64,000 bases of DNA from Prevotella sp. tf2-5 (GTDB taxonomy: Bacteria > Bacteroidota > Bacteroidia > Bacteroidales > Bacteroidaceae): the NCBI RefSeq assembly GCF_900115435.1, contig NZ_FOWK01000002.1, positions 248,001 through 312,000 of the forward strand, written 5' to 3'. Positions 16,771 through 26,517 of this stretch are shown here, one piece after another. Below the pieces are notes generated by a model. That model saw only the letters and a program-made list of their open reading frames with translations, was not told where the DNA came from and did no database searches. Position numbers and translations under genes: made by a program. Positions within the stretch are counted from its first letter, which is position 1. Every line of letters begins with the position of its first letter.

Positions 16771-18261
16771 ATGTCAAAGAGATATTTATTAGGTATTGAT
16801 GTCGGCAGTTCTTCTGTAAAGACATCATTGGTGGACGCAGACAGTGGTAAATGTGCAGCATCAGCATTCTTTCCCGAGAAAGAGGCTCCTATTACTGCTG
16901 TGAAAGCCGGTTGGGCGGAACAGGATCCGCAGATGTGGTGGAACAACATGAAGCTTGGTTTGAAGAAAATCATGGCTGATGCAGGTGCCACCGCCGAGGA
17001 TGTCAAGGCAATCGGTATTTCCTACCAGATGCACGGTCTGGTCTGTGTGGACAAAGACTTGCAGGCACTGCGTCCTTCTATTATCTGGTGTGACTCCCGT
17101 GCGGTGCCCTATGGCGAGAAGGCTTTCAACGACTTGGGGGCTGACCAGTGTCTGACCCATTTGTTGAACTCTCCTGGTAACTTCACGGCAGCCAAACTTG
17201 CCTGGGTGAAGGAAAACGAACCAGAGATTTTCGACAAGATTTACAAGATCATGTTACCGGGTGACTATATCGCTATGCGTCTCTCCGGTGTTGCCAATAC
17301 AACGGTGAGTGGTCTCTCCGAGGGTATGTTCTGGGATTTCAAAAACAACCAGGTTGCTGATTTCCTGATGAAATACTATGGATTCGACTCCTCTCTGATT
17401 GCTGATATCGTACCGACATTCGGTATTCAGAGTGAGGTAAGTGCTGCCGCAGCCTCAGAACTGGGACTGAAAGCTGGTACACCTATTTCATATAGAGGTG
17501 GTGACCAGCCCAATAAAGCTCTGTCATTGAATGTGCTCAATCCTGGCGAGATCGCCGCTACGGCAGGAACATCTGGTGTGGTATATGGTGTCTTGGGAGA
17601 GGTGAACTATGACAAACAGAGTCGTGTGAATACCTTTGCCCATGTCAATCATACCGCCCAGCAGACTCGTCTTGGTGTATTACTGTGTATCAACGGAACA
17701 GGTATCCTCAACGCTTGGGTTCACCGTAACATCACACCGGATGTCGGCTATGCGGAGATGAATGACCTGGCAGCCTCTGTGCCCATCGGCAGTGAAGGCG
17801 TGACAATCGTTCCTTTCGGTAATGGTGCTGAGCGTGTCCTTGAGAACAAGGAGATCGGATGCTCTGTCAATGGCTTGAACTTCAACAAGCATAATAAGGC
17901 ACATTTGGTGCGTGCAGCCCAGGAGGGTATTGTGTTCTCCTTCTGCTATGGTATGGAGATCATGCAGCAGATGGGTATGGATATCCGGAATATCCATGCG
18001 GGAAAAGCGAATATGTTCTTGAGTCCGTTGTTCCGTAATACCCTGGCAGGTGTCAGTGGCGCCACCATCGAACTTTATGATACGGATGGCTCTGTAGGTG
18101 CTGCCAAAGGTGCAGGTATGGGTGCTGGTATCTATAAGGATAACAACGAGGCATTCGCCACACTGGACAAGTTACAGGTCATCGAACCAGAGGAGGCTAA
18201 TCGTGCGGAGTATCTGGCAGCGTATGCCCGTTGGAAAGAGACATTGAACGAGAAACTTTGA
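16771..18261 (+). CDS. xylB: Xylulokinase (FGGY family)
   Basis: This 496-residue protein, the usual length, begins YLLGIDVGSSSVKTSLVD, the ATP-binding motif of FGGY carbohydrate kinases, and includes SYQMHGLV and IWCDSR, which contact the sugar in xylulokinases. ATAGTSGVVYG and the C-terminal VGAAKGAGMGAG are also present. It would phosphorylate D-xylulose to feed the pentose phosphate pathway. It stands alone here, diverging from the capsule operon, and ends in a strong palindromic terminator. No xylose isomerase or transporter is adjacent in the window. Confidence 0.92.
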   Translation: MSKRYLLGIDVGSSSVKTSLVDADSGKCAASAFFPEKEAPITAVKAGWAEQDPQMWWNNMKLGLKKIMADAGATAEDVKAIGISYQMHGLVCVDKDLQALRPSIIWCDSRAVPYGEKAFNDLGADQCLTHLLNSPGNFTAAKLAWVKENEPEIFDKIYKIMLPGDYIAMRLSGVANTTVSGLSEGMFWDFKNNQVADFLMKYYGFDSSLIADIVPTFGIQSEVSAAAASELGLKAGTPISYRGGDQPNKALSLNVLNPGEIAATAGTSGVVYGVLGEVNYDKQSRVNTFAHVNHTAQQTRLGVLLCINGTGILNAWVHRNITPDVGYAEMNDLAASVPIGSEGVTIVPFGNGAERVLENKEIGCSVNGLNFNKHNKAHLVRAAQEGIVFSFCYGMEIMQQMGMDIRNIHAGKANMFLSPLFRNTLAGVSGATIELYDTDGSVGAAKGAGMGAGIYKDNNEAFATLDKLQVIEPEEANRAEYLAAYARWKETLNEKL

Positions 18262-18280
18262 CAACTGCGGTTGTGATGAT

Positions 18281-18308
18281 AATAGGGGCGGTTATAACCG
18301 CCCCTATT
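18281..18308. terminator. Bidirectional terminator between xylB and buk
   Basis: AATAGGGGCGGTTA and TAACCGCCCCTATT form a perfect 28-base palindrome followed by TT on the plus strand and preceded by A-rich sequence for the minus strand. It lies between two converging genes. Confidence 0.85.
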
Positions 18309-19376
18309 TTATTGATATTCCTTTGCCTCCCGTTTACCTTGCAATACGGCAAGGGCATTGAGGGCAAGTGCTTCCATCTCATCCTCACCAGGGAACACAT
18401 AGACAGGGGCGAGGAATCCAATGCGACGGCGAAGCTCACTGACTATATATTCACTATGTGCCATACCACCTGTCAGCAGGATAGCGTCTATCTGTCCACA
18501 GAGGACGGCAGACTCACTGGCTATCTGTTTAGCGGTATGGTAAAGCATGGCGTCCACCAGCAGTTGGGCATGCTCGTCTCCTTGATGAATACGTTCCAAG
18601 ATTTCCCGCATATTATTCGTACCCAAATGTGCGGTTAGTCCCGCTTGTCCCGCAATACGCTTCAGGAGTTGTTTCTCAGTATATTTCCCACTGAAGCAGA
18701 GTCGTATCAGATCTGCTGCGGGAAGACTGCCGGCACGCTCGGGAGAGAGTGGCCCCTCACCGTCCAGTGCGTTATTGGCATCAATGGCACGACCGTGTTC
18801 GTGGGCAGCCACACTGATACCCCCGCCGAGATGACAGATAATCAGGTTCAAGTCTTCGTATTCCTTGCCGATACCACGGGCATAGCGACGAGCAATAGCA
18901 CGCTGGTTAAGGGCATGCCAGATACAGATACGTGGCATGATGGGCGATCCGCTGATGCGGGCGAGGGGAGTCAGTTCGTCCACGACGCCAGGGTCGGCAA
19001 AGAAAGAACGGCATCCTGGAATGGTGGCAGCGATCTCATGGGCGATGAGACAGCCGAGGTTGCAGGCGTGGTTATGCATCACACAACCATGCAGGGTGTC
19101 GTCAATCATCTTCTGGTTGATCTCGTAGACACCACCGGCAATGGGCTTGACCAGTCCGCCCCTTCCAATCACCGCGTCAAAATCCAATGGGATATTTGCC
19201 TGCTGGAGTTCATCGAGTACCAGCTGGCGACGGAAAGACTGTTGTTCCGTGATATCCCCGAAAGGCGCCAGCTCTTCGGCTGTATGGGCGATGTGCCGGA
19301 GTAATATCGGCTTCTCATCTTTATATACAGCCATCTTGGTGGAGGTGGAACCGGGATTGATGACTAATATCTTCAT
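18309..19376 (-). CDS. buk: Butyrate kinase
   Basis: This 355-residue acetokinase-family enzyme begins KILVINPGSTSTKMAVYKDE, the adenosine/phosphate motif. It contains FADPGVVDEL, HLGGGISVAAHEHG and LLTGGMAHSEY, typical of butyrate kinases. It converts butyryl-phosphate and ADP to butyrate and ATP. Its start overlaps the end of the phosphate butyryltransferase gene by four bases (ATGA), so the pair is translationally coupled. In Bacteroidales such pairs may also work on branched-chain acyl groups; this is inference. Confidence 0.92.
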   Translation of the reverse strand: MKILVINPGSTSTKMAVYKDEKPILLRHIAHTAEELAPFGDITEQQSFRRQLVLDELQQANIPLDFDAVIGRGGLVKPIAGGVYEINQKMIDDTLHGCVMHNHACNLGCLIAHEIAATIPGCRSFFADPGVVDELTPLARISGSPIMPRICIWHALNQRAIARRYARGIGKEYEDLNLIICHLGGGISVAAHEHGRAIDANNALDGEGPLSPERAGSLPAADLIRLCFSGKYTEKQLLKRIAGQAGLTAHLGTNNMREILERIHQGDEHAQLLVDAMLYHTAKQIASESAVLCGQIDAILLTGGMAHSEYIVSELRRRIGFLAPVYVFPGEDEMEALALNALAVLQGKREAKEYQ

Positions 19377-20209
19377 AGGGCTGCTAAGGCAAGTGAGTAA
19401 TATTTGGAGTCAGGACTGTCTGCACGGGAAGATACTACACAAGGACAGAGGGTCCCCTGTAATACACCAGCTGTCTTCGCATAGGCAAAGAGAGTCAAGG
19501 TCTTGTAAAAAACATTACCAGCTACGATATCGGGGAAGATCAGGGCATCCGCCTGTCCGTCGATGATACTGTGAATCCCTTTCTCATGCAGGCTGACAGC
19601 ATCAAGCGATGTCTTCAGGTCAAGGGGACCATCGATGATGCAATGTCCGAAACATCCTGTCTGTGCCTCAGCGATAATCTCTAGATAGTCCGTTGTATAG
19701 GGAAACGCCTTGGCGCTCACTTTCTCTGCACAATGAATGAGTGAGATGCGTGGCTCCTCAATGCCCATGGCGTGACACACATAGTTCATGTAATGAATCT
19801 GCTGGCGTCGTTGGGCGGGAGTAGGGACCGGGATGACAGCGGCATCGGTGAAGAAAAGCAGTTTCTCGTATTTGGGAATCTCTGCCATCGCCACATGGGT
19901 CAATACGTGTCCCGGGCGGATGATTCCTTTTTCCTTGTCCAAGATGGCACGAAGAAGTACGTCCGTATTGATCAATCCCTTCATCAGGATATCTGCCTCA
20001 CCATTCCTGCAGAGTGCTACTGCCTGTCGGGCACAAGCCTCCTTGTCGTCACCATCTATATAGATAGGTTCTATAAACCCCATCTCTTTGCCTTTCTCTA
20101 CAGCGTATCGTGTACTGGCATCACTGGCGGATACGACAGCGACACGCTTACGGTCTCCCCGTTCTCGCAGGAAGATAATCATGTCATTCAAGGTCTTGAT
20201 AGGTTGCAT
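19373..20209 (-). CDS. ptb: Phosphate butyryltransferase
   Basis: This 278-residue member of the phosphotransacetylase family has VAVVSASDASTRYAVEKG near the start, MKGLINTDVLLRAIL, FFTDAAVIPVP and a C-terminal PDIVAGNVFYKTL. It makes butyryl-phosphate from butyryl-CoA and phosphate and passes it to the overlapping butyrate kinase. Genes for making butyryl-CoA are not in the window. Confidence 0.92.
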   Translation of the reverse strand: MQPIKTLNDMIIFLRERGDRKRVAVVSASDASTRYAVEKGKEMGFIEPIYIDGDDKEACARQAVALCRNGEADILMKGLINTDVLLRAILDKEKGIIRPGHVLTHVAMAEIPKYEKLLFFTDAAVIPVPTPAQRRQQIHYMNYVCHAMGIEEPRISLIHCAEKVSAKAFPYTTDYLEIIAEAQTGCFGHCIIDGPLDLKTSLDAVSLHEKGIHSIIDGQADALIFPDIVAGNVFYKTLTLFAYAKTAGVLQGTLCPCVVSSRADSPDSKYYSLALAAL

Positions 20210-20257
20210 AGGCTTTTGTTTTAATTATTCTAAGGATTCTAGTTGACCGAGAGGGCT

Positions 20258-21457
20258 TTAGTTGAGGCTGTCCTGATACCACTCGAAAAGTTTACGGACA
20301 CCCTCGTCTATCTCCACTTTATGATGCCAACCCAGAGAGTGCAGTTTGCTCACATCAATCAGTTTCCGCATGGTACCATCAGGCTTGCTGGCATCAAACT
20401 CCACTGTTACCTCAAAACCGACAGCTTTGACAACCAGTTCCGAGAGCTCCCGGATAGTCAGTTCCTTACCCGTTCCCACATTGATATGACAGTTGCGGAT
20501 CTCACCCAGTGACGGGATGGCTCCACCACGACCGGCACTATGGTTGCGGTCGACGGCACCATCGGTGCTGGCACCGTAATGTACGGAGGAGTATTTCTCG
20601 ATGCCAATGACATCCTTGAAGTCCACATTCAGCAACACATGGACGGAGGCATCCGCCATATCCTCGCTCCACAGGAACTCACGGAGTGGCGTACCGGTGC
20701 CCCAGAGGACGACTCGGTTATCAAAGATGCCATATTTGGCTAGTTTTGATAAAACCTCGTCTCGATGTGAGATGTATGAAGGCAGATGGCTGAGAAGACC
20801 TTCGCCGGTGACACCTTCTACTGGTCGTTTGTTTAGGTCAACGGCAATCTTTTCCCAGGCACCATCGTGTATCAACTTCGCTAGATAGACCTTACGCATC
20901 ATGGCAGGCATCACGTGACTGTTCTCCAAGTGGAAGTTGTCATTAGGACCATACAGGTTGGTGGGAATCACGGCAATATAGTTAGTGCCATACTGCAGGT
21001 TATAACTCTCACACATCTTCAGACCTGCAATCTTCGCAATGGCATATTCCTCGTTGGTGTACTCCAGGGGAGAGGTCAACAGACAGTCCTCCTTCATGGG
21101 CTGGGGAGCATTCTTCGGATAGATACAGGTACTACCGAGGAATAACAGTTTCTTCACCCCATGGGCATACGCCTCACTGATGACATTACACTGAATCTTC
21201 ATGTTCATCATGATGAAGTCGGCACGATACAGTGAGTTCGCCATGATACCACCCACAAAGGCAGCGGCAAGGACCACCGCGTCCGGCTGTTCATCATCAA
21301 AAAACTTCCTGACTGCCACCTGGTCCGTCAAGTCCAACTCCTTGTGCGAACGTCCTACGAGGTTCTCGTAACCACGAGCCTTCAGGTTATTCCATATCGC
21401 AGACCCAACGAGTCCATTGTGTCCAGCTACATATATTTTACTGTTTTTTGCTAACAT
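20258..21457 (-). CDS. fcl: GDP-L-fucose synthase
   Basis: This 399-residue short-chain dehydrogenase/reductase begins SKIYVAGHNGLVGSAIW (NADP-binding Rossmann motif). It has the catalytic triad in GSTCIYP and EEYAIAKIAG (Ser, Tyr and Lys). I chose the ATG at 21457; the longer frame to 21526 would overlap manC and add 23 unrelated residues. The protein is about 80 residues longer than the E. coli enzyme because of insertions before WGTGTPLREF and after it, as often seen in Bacteroidota. It makes GDP-fucose for surface glycans, working after ManC and GDP-mannose dehydratase (not in the window). Confidence 0.92.
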   Translation of the reverse strand: MLAKNSKIYVAGHNGLVGSAIWNNLKARGYENLVGRSHKELDLTDQVAVRKFFDDEQPDAVVLAAAFVGGIMANSLYRADFIMMNMKIQCNVISEAYAHGVKKLLFLGSTCIYPKNAPQPMKEDCLLTSPLEYTNEEYAIAKIAGLKMCESYNLQYGTNYIAVIPTNLYGPNDNFHLENSHVMPAMMRKVYLAKLIHDGAWEKIAVDLNKRPVEGVTGEGLLSHLPSYISHRDEVLSKLAKYGIFDNRVVLWGTGTPLREFLWSEDMADASVHVLLNVDFKDVIGIEKYSSVHYGASTDGAVDRNHSAGRGGAIPSLGEIRNCHINVGTGKELTIRELSELVVKAVGFEVTVEFDASKPDGTMRKLIDVSKLHSLGWHHKVEIDEGVRKLFEWYQDSLN

Positions 21458-21474
21458 CGTGAGAAAACACTCTA

Positions 21475-22542
21475 TTAACCTTGTCCACAGAATTGTTTGA
21501 TACGCTGTTCCTCTGAGAGCTTGCAAATAAGCAGGGTATCATTGTTCTCTGCCACGATATAGCCATCAAGTCCCTGAATGACCACCTTCTTCTCTTGGGC
21601 GGTATGAACCATGCAGTTATGCGACTCTATCATGGAGATGTCCGAACCGATACAGGCATTTCCGTAAAGATCCTGTTTGGTATTCTGCAACAGGGAACCC
21701 CATGTGCCAAGGTCACTCCATCCGAAGTCGGCAGGACAGACGAAAATCTCTTCTGCCTTCTCCATGATAGCGTAGTCTACGGATATATTCTCGCATTCAG
21801 GGAATAAACGGTTAATCTCCTCCTGTTCCCGGTCTGTGCCATAGACAGGCAACAAGGACTCAAAAATCTTCGCCATGGCAGGCTGGTAGATACGGAAGGC
21901 ATTAACGATGGTCGACACGTTCCAAATGAAAATGCCGGCATTCCAGAAATAGTTGTTCTTGCTGATATACTGCTTGGCTGTGGCAAGGTCGGGCTTCTCA
22001 CGGAAAGAGTCTACACGGAAGATTCCCTTGTTACGCAGTGAGTTGCTGGATAAAGCGGCTTGTATATAGCCATAACCCGTTTCTGGACGATTCGGTTTCA
22101 TGCCCAAGGTGACAATGGCATCACTATCATAGGTAAATTCCATGCATTCTGTAATGACTCGCTGGAACTCGCTGGTATTCAGTACGATATGGTCGCTAGG
22201 GGATACTACGATATTCGCTTTTGGATCGGTAGACTTAATACGCCAGCTGACATAAGCAATACAGGGTGCTGTGTTACGGCGACAAGGTTCACAGAGGATA
22301 TGGTTGCGTGGCATCTCTGGCAACTGTTTGGCAACGATGTCCACATATCTCTGGTTGGTCACTACCCATACGTTCTCACGGGGGATGATAGTGTCAAAGC
22401 GGTCAACAGTCAGTTGGAGAAGGGTCTTGCCGATACCCAGAACATCAATAAACTGTTTGGGATTCTCCTCAGTACTCATCGGCCAGAAACGACTTCCAAC
22501 GCCTCCTGCCATGATGACCAAATGGTTGTTAATTCTTGCCAT
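21475..22542 (-). CDS. manC: Mannose-1-phosphate guanylyltransferase
   Basis: This 355-residue nucleotidyltransferase begins VIMAGGVGSRFWPMSTEENPK, the GTP-binding signature, and has NTAPCIAYVSW, VVSPSDHIV and FREKPD. It lacks the C-terminal isomerase domain of bifunctional forms. It makes GDP-mannose, the precursor of GDP-fucose made by the next gene, 17 bases downstream. A TATTTTTG element lies upstream (22569-22576, reverse strand). Confidence 0.92.
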   Translation of the reverse strand: MARINNHLVIMAGGVGSRFWPMSTEENPKQFIDVLGIGKTLLQLTVDRFDTIIPRENVWVVTNQRYVDIVAKQLPEMPRNHILCEPCRRNTAPCIAYVSWRIKSTDPKANIVVSPSDHIVLNTSEFQRVITECMEFTYDSDAIVTLGMKPNRPETGYGYIQAALSSNSLRNKGIFRVDSFREKPDLATAKQYISKNNYFWNAGIFIWNVSTIVNAFRIYQPAMAKIFESLLPVYGTDREQEEINRLFPECENISVDYAIMEKAEEIFVCPADFGWSDLGTWGSLLQNTKQDLYGNACIGSDISMIESHNCMVHTAQEKKVVIQGLDGYIVAENNDTLLICKLSEEQRIKQFCGQG

Positions 22543-22568
22543 AGTGATAATTTCTAATAATTATTTGG

Positions 22569-22576
22569 CAAAAATA
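22569..22576 (-). promoter_or_regulatory. -7 promoter element of manC-fcl
   Basis: In reverse this reads TATTTTTG, 27 bases before the manC start. The -33 box is not convincing. Confidence 0.45.
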
Positions 22577-22602
22577 CAAAAAATATTCGATAAGAACGAA
22601 TA

Positions 22603-23229
22603 TTAATCGGTTTTTCTTTTCAGAAGGTGCCGGATAACGAAATAGGCGATGGCTAACAATACCAGTGCGATGATGATGATCTTGATGTACTCAGCATACT
22701 CACTGATTTTGTCGTTGAGCTGGTCCTCTGGGACGATGGCATGCAGATACCAGCCTAGGGCGGCAAGGATACTGTGCCATACTCCTGCACCGATTGTCGT
22801 GTAAAACAAGAATTTCCAGTAGTTCATCTTTGCCAGACCTGCGGGAATGGAGATGAGGTGACGGATACCGGGAATCAGTCGTCCGGTCAAAGTCGCCACC
22901 ACACCATGGTCGTCGAAGTATTTCTCACTTTTCTCTACTTTCTCTTGGTTCAACAGGCACATCTTCCCCCATTTGCTGTTGGCAAAACTGTAGATGACGG
23001 GTCTGCCGACATAATAGGCGACAACATAATTGATGGAAGCGCCAAGGTCTGCTCCGATGGTGGCGAAGAGAATCACCAGGAAAACATCCAAGTTTCCACC
23101 TGCGGCATGATAAGCTGCTGGTGTCACCACAAACTCTGAGGGGACAGGAACCACGGTGCTCTCCAGGAGCATCAGGAACAGGATTGTTCCATAATTGAGA
23201 TTGGAAAGGAGGGAAGAGATGAAATTCAT
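22603..23229 (-). CDS. DedA family membrane protein
   Basis: This 208-residue protein has five to six hydrophobic segments and the DedA/SNARE-associated core: ESTVVPVPSEFVV, GADLGASINYVVAYYVGR and TGRLIPGIRHLISIPAGLAKM. DedA proteins are flippases for undecaprenyl phosphate or phospholipids in other bacteria, a plausible role here. The start overlaps the TPR gene's stop by four bases. It is the last gene of the glnS-TPR-dedA operon. Confidence 0.9.
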   Translation of the reverse strand: MNFISSLLSNLNYGTILFLMLLESTVVPVPSEFVVTPAAYHAAGGNLDVFLVILFATIGADLGASINYVVAYYVGRPVIYSFANSKWGKMCLLNQEKVEKSEKYFDDHGVVATLTGRLIPGIRHLISIPAGLAKMNYWKFLFYTTIGAGVWHSILAALGWYLHAIVPEDQLNDKISEYAEYIKIIIIALVLLAIAYFVIRHLLKRKTD

Positions 23230-24650
23230 TTTCTAAGTTTTTGATACATATACTGATAATAATCTGTTACCGCCATGTCCTCAGGGAAGAGATGCCCTAA
23301 CACCGTTTTTGCCTCATGTGGGTTACGCTCCACGGCAATACGGAGATATTTGAGAAACTCTTCTTTGTAGCCAAGGTCACAGCAACATAGTGCAAGATAG
23401 GAATACCCCTGATCGTATTGGTCATCGACAATCAATGAGAAGAATTTCTTGAACATCTCATAGGCGGCTTTCACATATTGATTGTCGTAGAGAGACACGA
23501 TGATACGAATGATGATACCTGGGTCTTCATCGGAACGCTTGATGGCATCCTTGAATACTTCTTCCGCTTCATCTCTCTTGCCATTCTCCAGCAGGATATG
23601 CCCTTTCAATACCTGCATGTCAATATGGTCACAATCAAGGTCTTGTGTCTCATCGATATAGTGTATCGATTCCTCCAGACGGCGAAGGGCACTATAGCAG
23701 AAAGCCAGTTCTTGATAGATCTGTACAAGAGTCTGGGAGTCACGAGGACATACTGTCAATGCCTGTTGGAGGACAGCCAGTGCCTCCTCAGTTCGGCGAA
23801 GGTTGAACAAGCAGGATCCTTTGTGTAAAAGACTGAGCTCATCGGGTCCGGATATCTCTCCGTAGCGGTCGTAATAGCGTATGGCTTCCTCAAAGTTCCC
23901 TAGCCGGAACAACGCATTGGCTTTATTGAGGACTCCCTCCGGGTCATCAGGGTCAATGGCTATCGCATATTCACTGCTGGTAATAGCACCACTAATATCG
24001 TCATTCATTAACTGGGTGCTCGCCAAGGCATTCCAATATCGTTTAGAATAAGGATCCTTGTCCAGAAGCTCATTGAAGATACGTTCACTGTCCTTAAACT
24101 TCCCCAGTCCGAAGAGGGTGCGTGCCATCAGTTCTTTGAAATCATTACTGTCGTCACCTGTACTGCGCATAATCCACTCATACGCCTTGTCGTTCAGTCC
24201 GTAATCAAAGAAGATATTGGCAATATCCATGACAGAGTCCTGATACTCATCTGGTGGTACCGTCTTGAAATACTGGCGAAGATAAGTGTCTGCTTCCTCC
24301 ACCAGGTCCTGTGCCATCAACAGTTCTGCCTGCATATAGTGGTACTCTGGGTCGTCCTTGCTTTCAATTTGAGCGATATATTCCCGGGCTGAGTCGATGT
24401 CGCCTGTCGTCAAAGCCTCACGTGCCTTGAAGACATTAGGGAGAGTGGCGTTCGGATATAATGACAACGCATAGTCTATCGTCTCATCGGCTTTTTTTTC
24501 TTTTCCCATGAAATGATAGTAATCAGCAATATCAGCCAAATCATCGGCATCCATAAAGAGAGGATGCCCTGACTTGACTGATTCCTCGTAATCGTTCAGG
24601 GTATTCCTGAACTCCTCGCTGTCAAAATAGTCGTCGCCTGTTTTCTTCAT
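23226..24650 (-). CDS. Tetratricopeptide repeat protein
   Basis: This 474-residue protein has no signal peptide and consists almost entirely of TPR-like helical pairs, such as the one around WNALASTQLMNDDISGAITS, then NKANALFRLGNFEEAIRYYDRYG and HKGSCLFNLRRTEEALAVLQQA. It is probably a cytoplasmic scaffold; its partner is not identifiable. Start and stop overlap both neighbours (glnS upstream, dedA downstream), showing tight co-expression. Confidence 0.85.
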   Translation of the reverse strand: MKKTGDDYFDSEEFRNTLNDYEESVKSGHPLFMDADDLADIADYYHFMGKEKKADETIDYALSLYPNATLPNVFKAREALTTGDIDSAREYIAQIESKDDPEYHYMQAELLMAQDLVEEADTYLRQYFKTVPPDEYQDSVMDIANIFFDYGLNDKAYEWIMRSTGDDSNDFKELMARTLFGLGKFKDSERIFNELLDKDPYSKRYWNALASTQLMNDDISGAITSSEYAIAIDPDDPEGVLNKANALFRLGNFEEAIRYYDRYGEISGPDELSLLHKGSCLFNLRRTEEALAVLQQALTVCPRDSQTLVQIYQELAFCYSALRRLEESIHYIDETQDLDCDHIDMQVLKGHILLENGKRDEAEEVFKDAIKRSDEDPGIIIRIIVSLYDNQYVKAAYEMFKKFFSLIVDDQYDQGYSYLALCCCDLGYKEEFLKYLRIAVERNPHEAKTVLGHLFPEDMAVTDYYQYMYQKLRK

Positions 24651-26368
24651 TATTTATTCATCTTCGCCCAGGTGTCCTTCAGCCCAACAGTCTTGTTGAA
24701 GATGAGATGTCCTTCCTTAGACGACTCATCGAGTGTGAAGTAACCAATGCGCTGGAATTGCAGGAAGTCACCAGGTTTCTTTTCCGTGAGGTATTGTTCT
24801 ACGTAACAGTTCTGCAGTACAGTCAGCGAGTCCGGGTTGAGTAACTCACGGAAGTCACGCTCGTCGGCACCGGGATTCTCCACGGAGAACAGACGGTCGT
24901 AGAGGCGTACCTCTGCGGGTACAGCATTCTGACAACTCAGCCAGTGTAATGTCTTTCCCTTAATCTTACGGTCAGCACCAGGTTGTCCACTGCGGGTCTC
25001 TGGATCGTAGGTGGCATAAATCGTCGTGACATTTCCCTCAGCATCCTTGTCACAGGGATATTCCTCGTCACATTTGATAATATAGGCATTCTTCAGACGT
25101 ACCTCTTTGCCAGGTGCCAGACGCATGAATTTCTTCTCGGCAATTTCCATGAAATCGTCGCGCTCTATCCATAACTCACGGCTAAATGTGATGGTATGCT
25201 TACCATCTGCCTCATTCTCAGGATTGTTAACAGCTTCCATCTGTTCTGTCTTTCCCTCGGGATAGTTGGTGATGACGAGTTTCACAGGATTCAATACGGC
25301 AGAGACACGGCACGCTTTCTTGTTCAGGTCGTCACGGACAGCTGCCTCCAACAATGCGTAGTCATTCAGCGCGTCGAATTTGGTGTATCCGATAGACTTG
25401 ATGAAGTTACGGATACTCTGTGCGGAATAGCCACGACGGCGCATACCACAGACAGTCGGCATACGAGGGTCGCTCCATCCGTCTACCAGTCCCTCATCCA
25501 CCAAAGCCTTCAACTTACGCTTGGACATCACGGTGTAGGTGAGGTTCAGGCGGTTGAACTCTATCTGGCGGGGACGATATGCTGTCTGTCCCTCTTTTTC
25601 TTGTAGGAAGTCTACAAACTTATCATAAAGTGGACGATGGGGAACGAACTCCAGTGTACAGATAGAGTGGGTGACACCTTCAAAATAGTCGCTCTGTCCA
25701 TGGGCGAAGTCATACATTGGGTAGCAGTGCCATTTGGTACCAGTACGATGATGAGGTATCTGAATGATACGGTAGATAATCGGGTCACGGAAGTGCATGT
25801 TCGGGTTTGCCATGTCGAGCTTGGCACGTAATACCATGGAGCCCTCCACAGCCTCTGGTGTGTTCATCTGGCGGAACAGACGAAGGTTCTCCTCAATGGG
25901 ACGGTCACGGAACGGACTAGGCCTTCCTGCCTGTGTCGGTGTTCCTTTCTGTTCCGCAATCTGCTCAGAGGTCTGCTCATCAACGTATGCGAGTCCCTTT
26001 TCAATGAGCCAGATAGCGAAATCCCATAATTTATCAAAATAATCGGAGGCATAATAAACGTTCTCCCAGTGGAAACCAAGCCACTTGATGTCGTTCATGA
26101 TGTTCTCCACATATTCGGTATTCTCCTTGGTAGGATTGGTGTCATCGAAACGAAGATTACAGATTCCGCCGAATTTCTCCGCAACACCGAAGTCCATGCA
26201 GATAGCCTTGGCATGTCCGATATGTATATATCCGTTGGGCTCTGGTGGGAAACGGGTCTGTATTCTACCTCCGTTCTTACCTGCGGAGAGGTCGCCCTCC
26301 ACCATTTGCTCCACGAAACTGAGACTCTTTTTCTCTTCGCCCTCAGTCATTTTCTTCTCTTCTATCAT
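24650..26368 (-). CDS. glnS: Glutaminyl-tRNA synthetase
   Basis: This 572-residue class I synthetase contains FPPEPNGYIHIGHAKAI (HIGH motif), FDDTNP and VMSKRKL (KMSKS-like). The C-terminal anticodon-binding barrels include CQNAVPAEVRLYDRLF. It charges tRNA-Gln directly. Translation could also begin at the second ATG, six codons in. It begins the operon with the TPR and DedA genes, from a TACCTTTG promoter at 26396-26403 (reverse). Confidence 0.95.
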   Translation of the reverse strand: MIEEKKMTEGEEKKSLSFVEQMVEGDLSAGKNGGRIQTRFPPEPNGYIHIGHAKAICMDFGVAEKFGGICNLRFDDTNPTKENTEYVENIMNDIKWLGFHWENVYYASDYFDKLWDFAIWLIEKGLAYVDEQTSEQIAEQKGTPTQAGRPSPFRDRPIEENLRLFRQMNTPEAVEGSMVLRAKLDMANPNMHFRDPIIYRIIQIPHHRTGTKWHCYPMYDFAHGQSDYFEGVTHSICTLEFVPHRPLYDKFVDFLQEKEGQTAYRPRQIEFNRLNLTYTVMSKRKLKALVDEGLVDGWSDPRMPTVCGMRRRGYSAQSIRNFIKSIGYTKFDALNDYALLEAAVRDDLNKKACRVSAVLNPVKLVITNYPEGKTEQMEAVNNPENEADGKHTITFSRELWIERDDFMEIAEKKFMRLAPGKEVRLKNAYIIKCDEEYPCDKDAEGNVTTIYATYDPETRSGQPGADRKIKGKTLHWLSCQNAVPAEVRLYDRLFSVENPGADERDFRELLNPDSLTVLQNCYVEQYLTEKKPGDFLQFQRIGYFTLDESSKEGHLIFNKTVGLKDTWAKMNK

Positions 26369-26395
26369 GATATATTAAACGTTTAATTGGGTGTG

Positions 26396-26403
26396 CAAAG
26401 GTA
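26396..26403 (-). promoter_or_regulatory. -7 promoter element of the glnS operon
   Basis: In reverse this reads TACCTTTG, 28 bases before the glnS start. Upstream of it is an imperfect repeat of AGTTTAGAGTTT-like units (26409-26442) also found upstream of mltG/malQ (27665-27700). Confidence 0.6.
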
Positions 26404-26509
26404 CGAAAAAGTTTAGAGTTTATAGTTGAAAGTTTAGAGTTTTTTTGTTGTTTACCAAAAATATGTTATTTAACATAAGAAATAATTTGCGTGGGTATCA
26501 AAAAGGCAG

Positions 26510-26517
26510 TACCTTTG
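26510..26517 (+). promoter_or_regulatory. Orphan promoter of a candidate small RNA
   Basis: TACCTTTG lies exactly 20 bases after TTTG (26486-26489), a textbook Bacteroidota promoter. No open reading frame follows. The next feature downstream is the hairpin at 26572-26609. Confidence 0.65.

Noticed and set aside
21458..21526. N-terminal extension of GDP-fucose synthase
   Set aside because: It would overlap manC and adds residues foreign to the family; the ATG at 21457 places the Rossmann motif at the usual distance.
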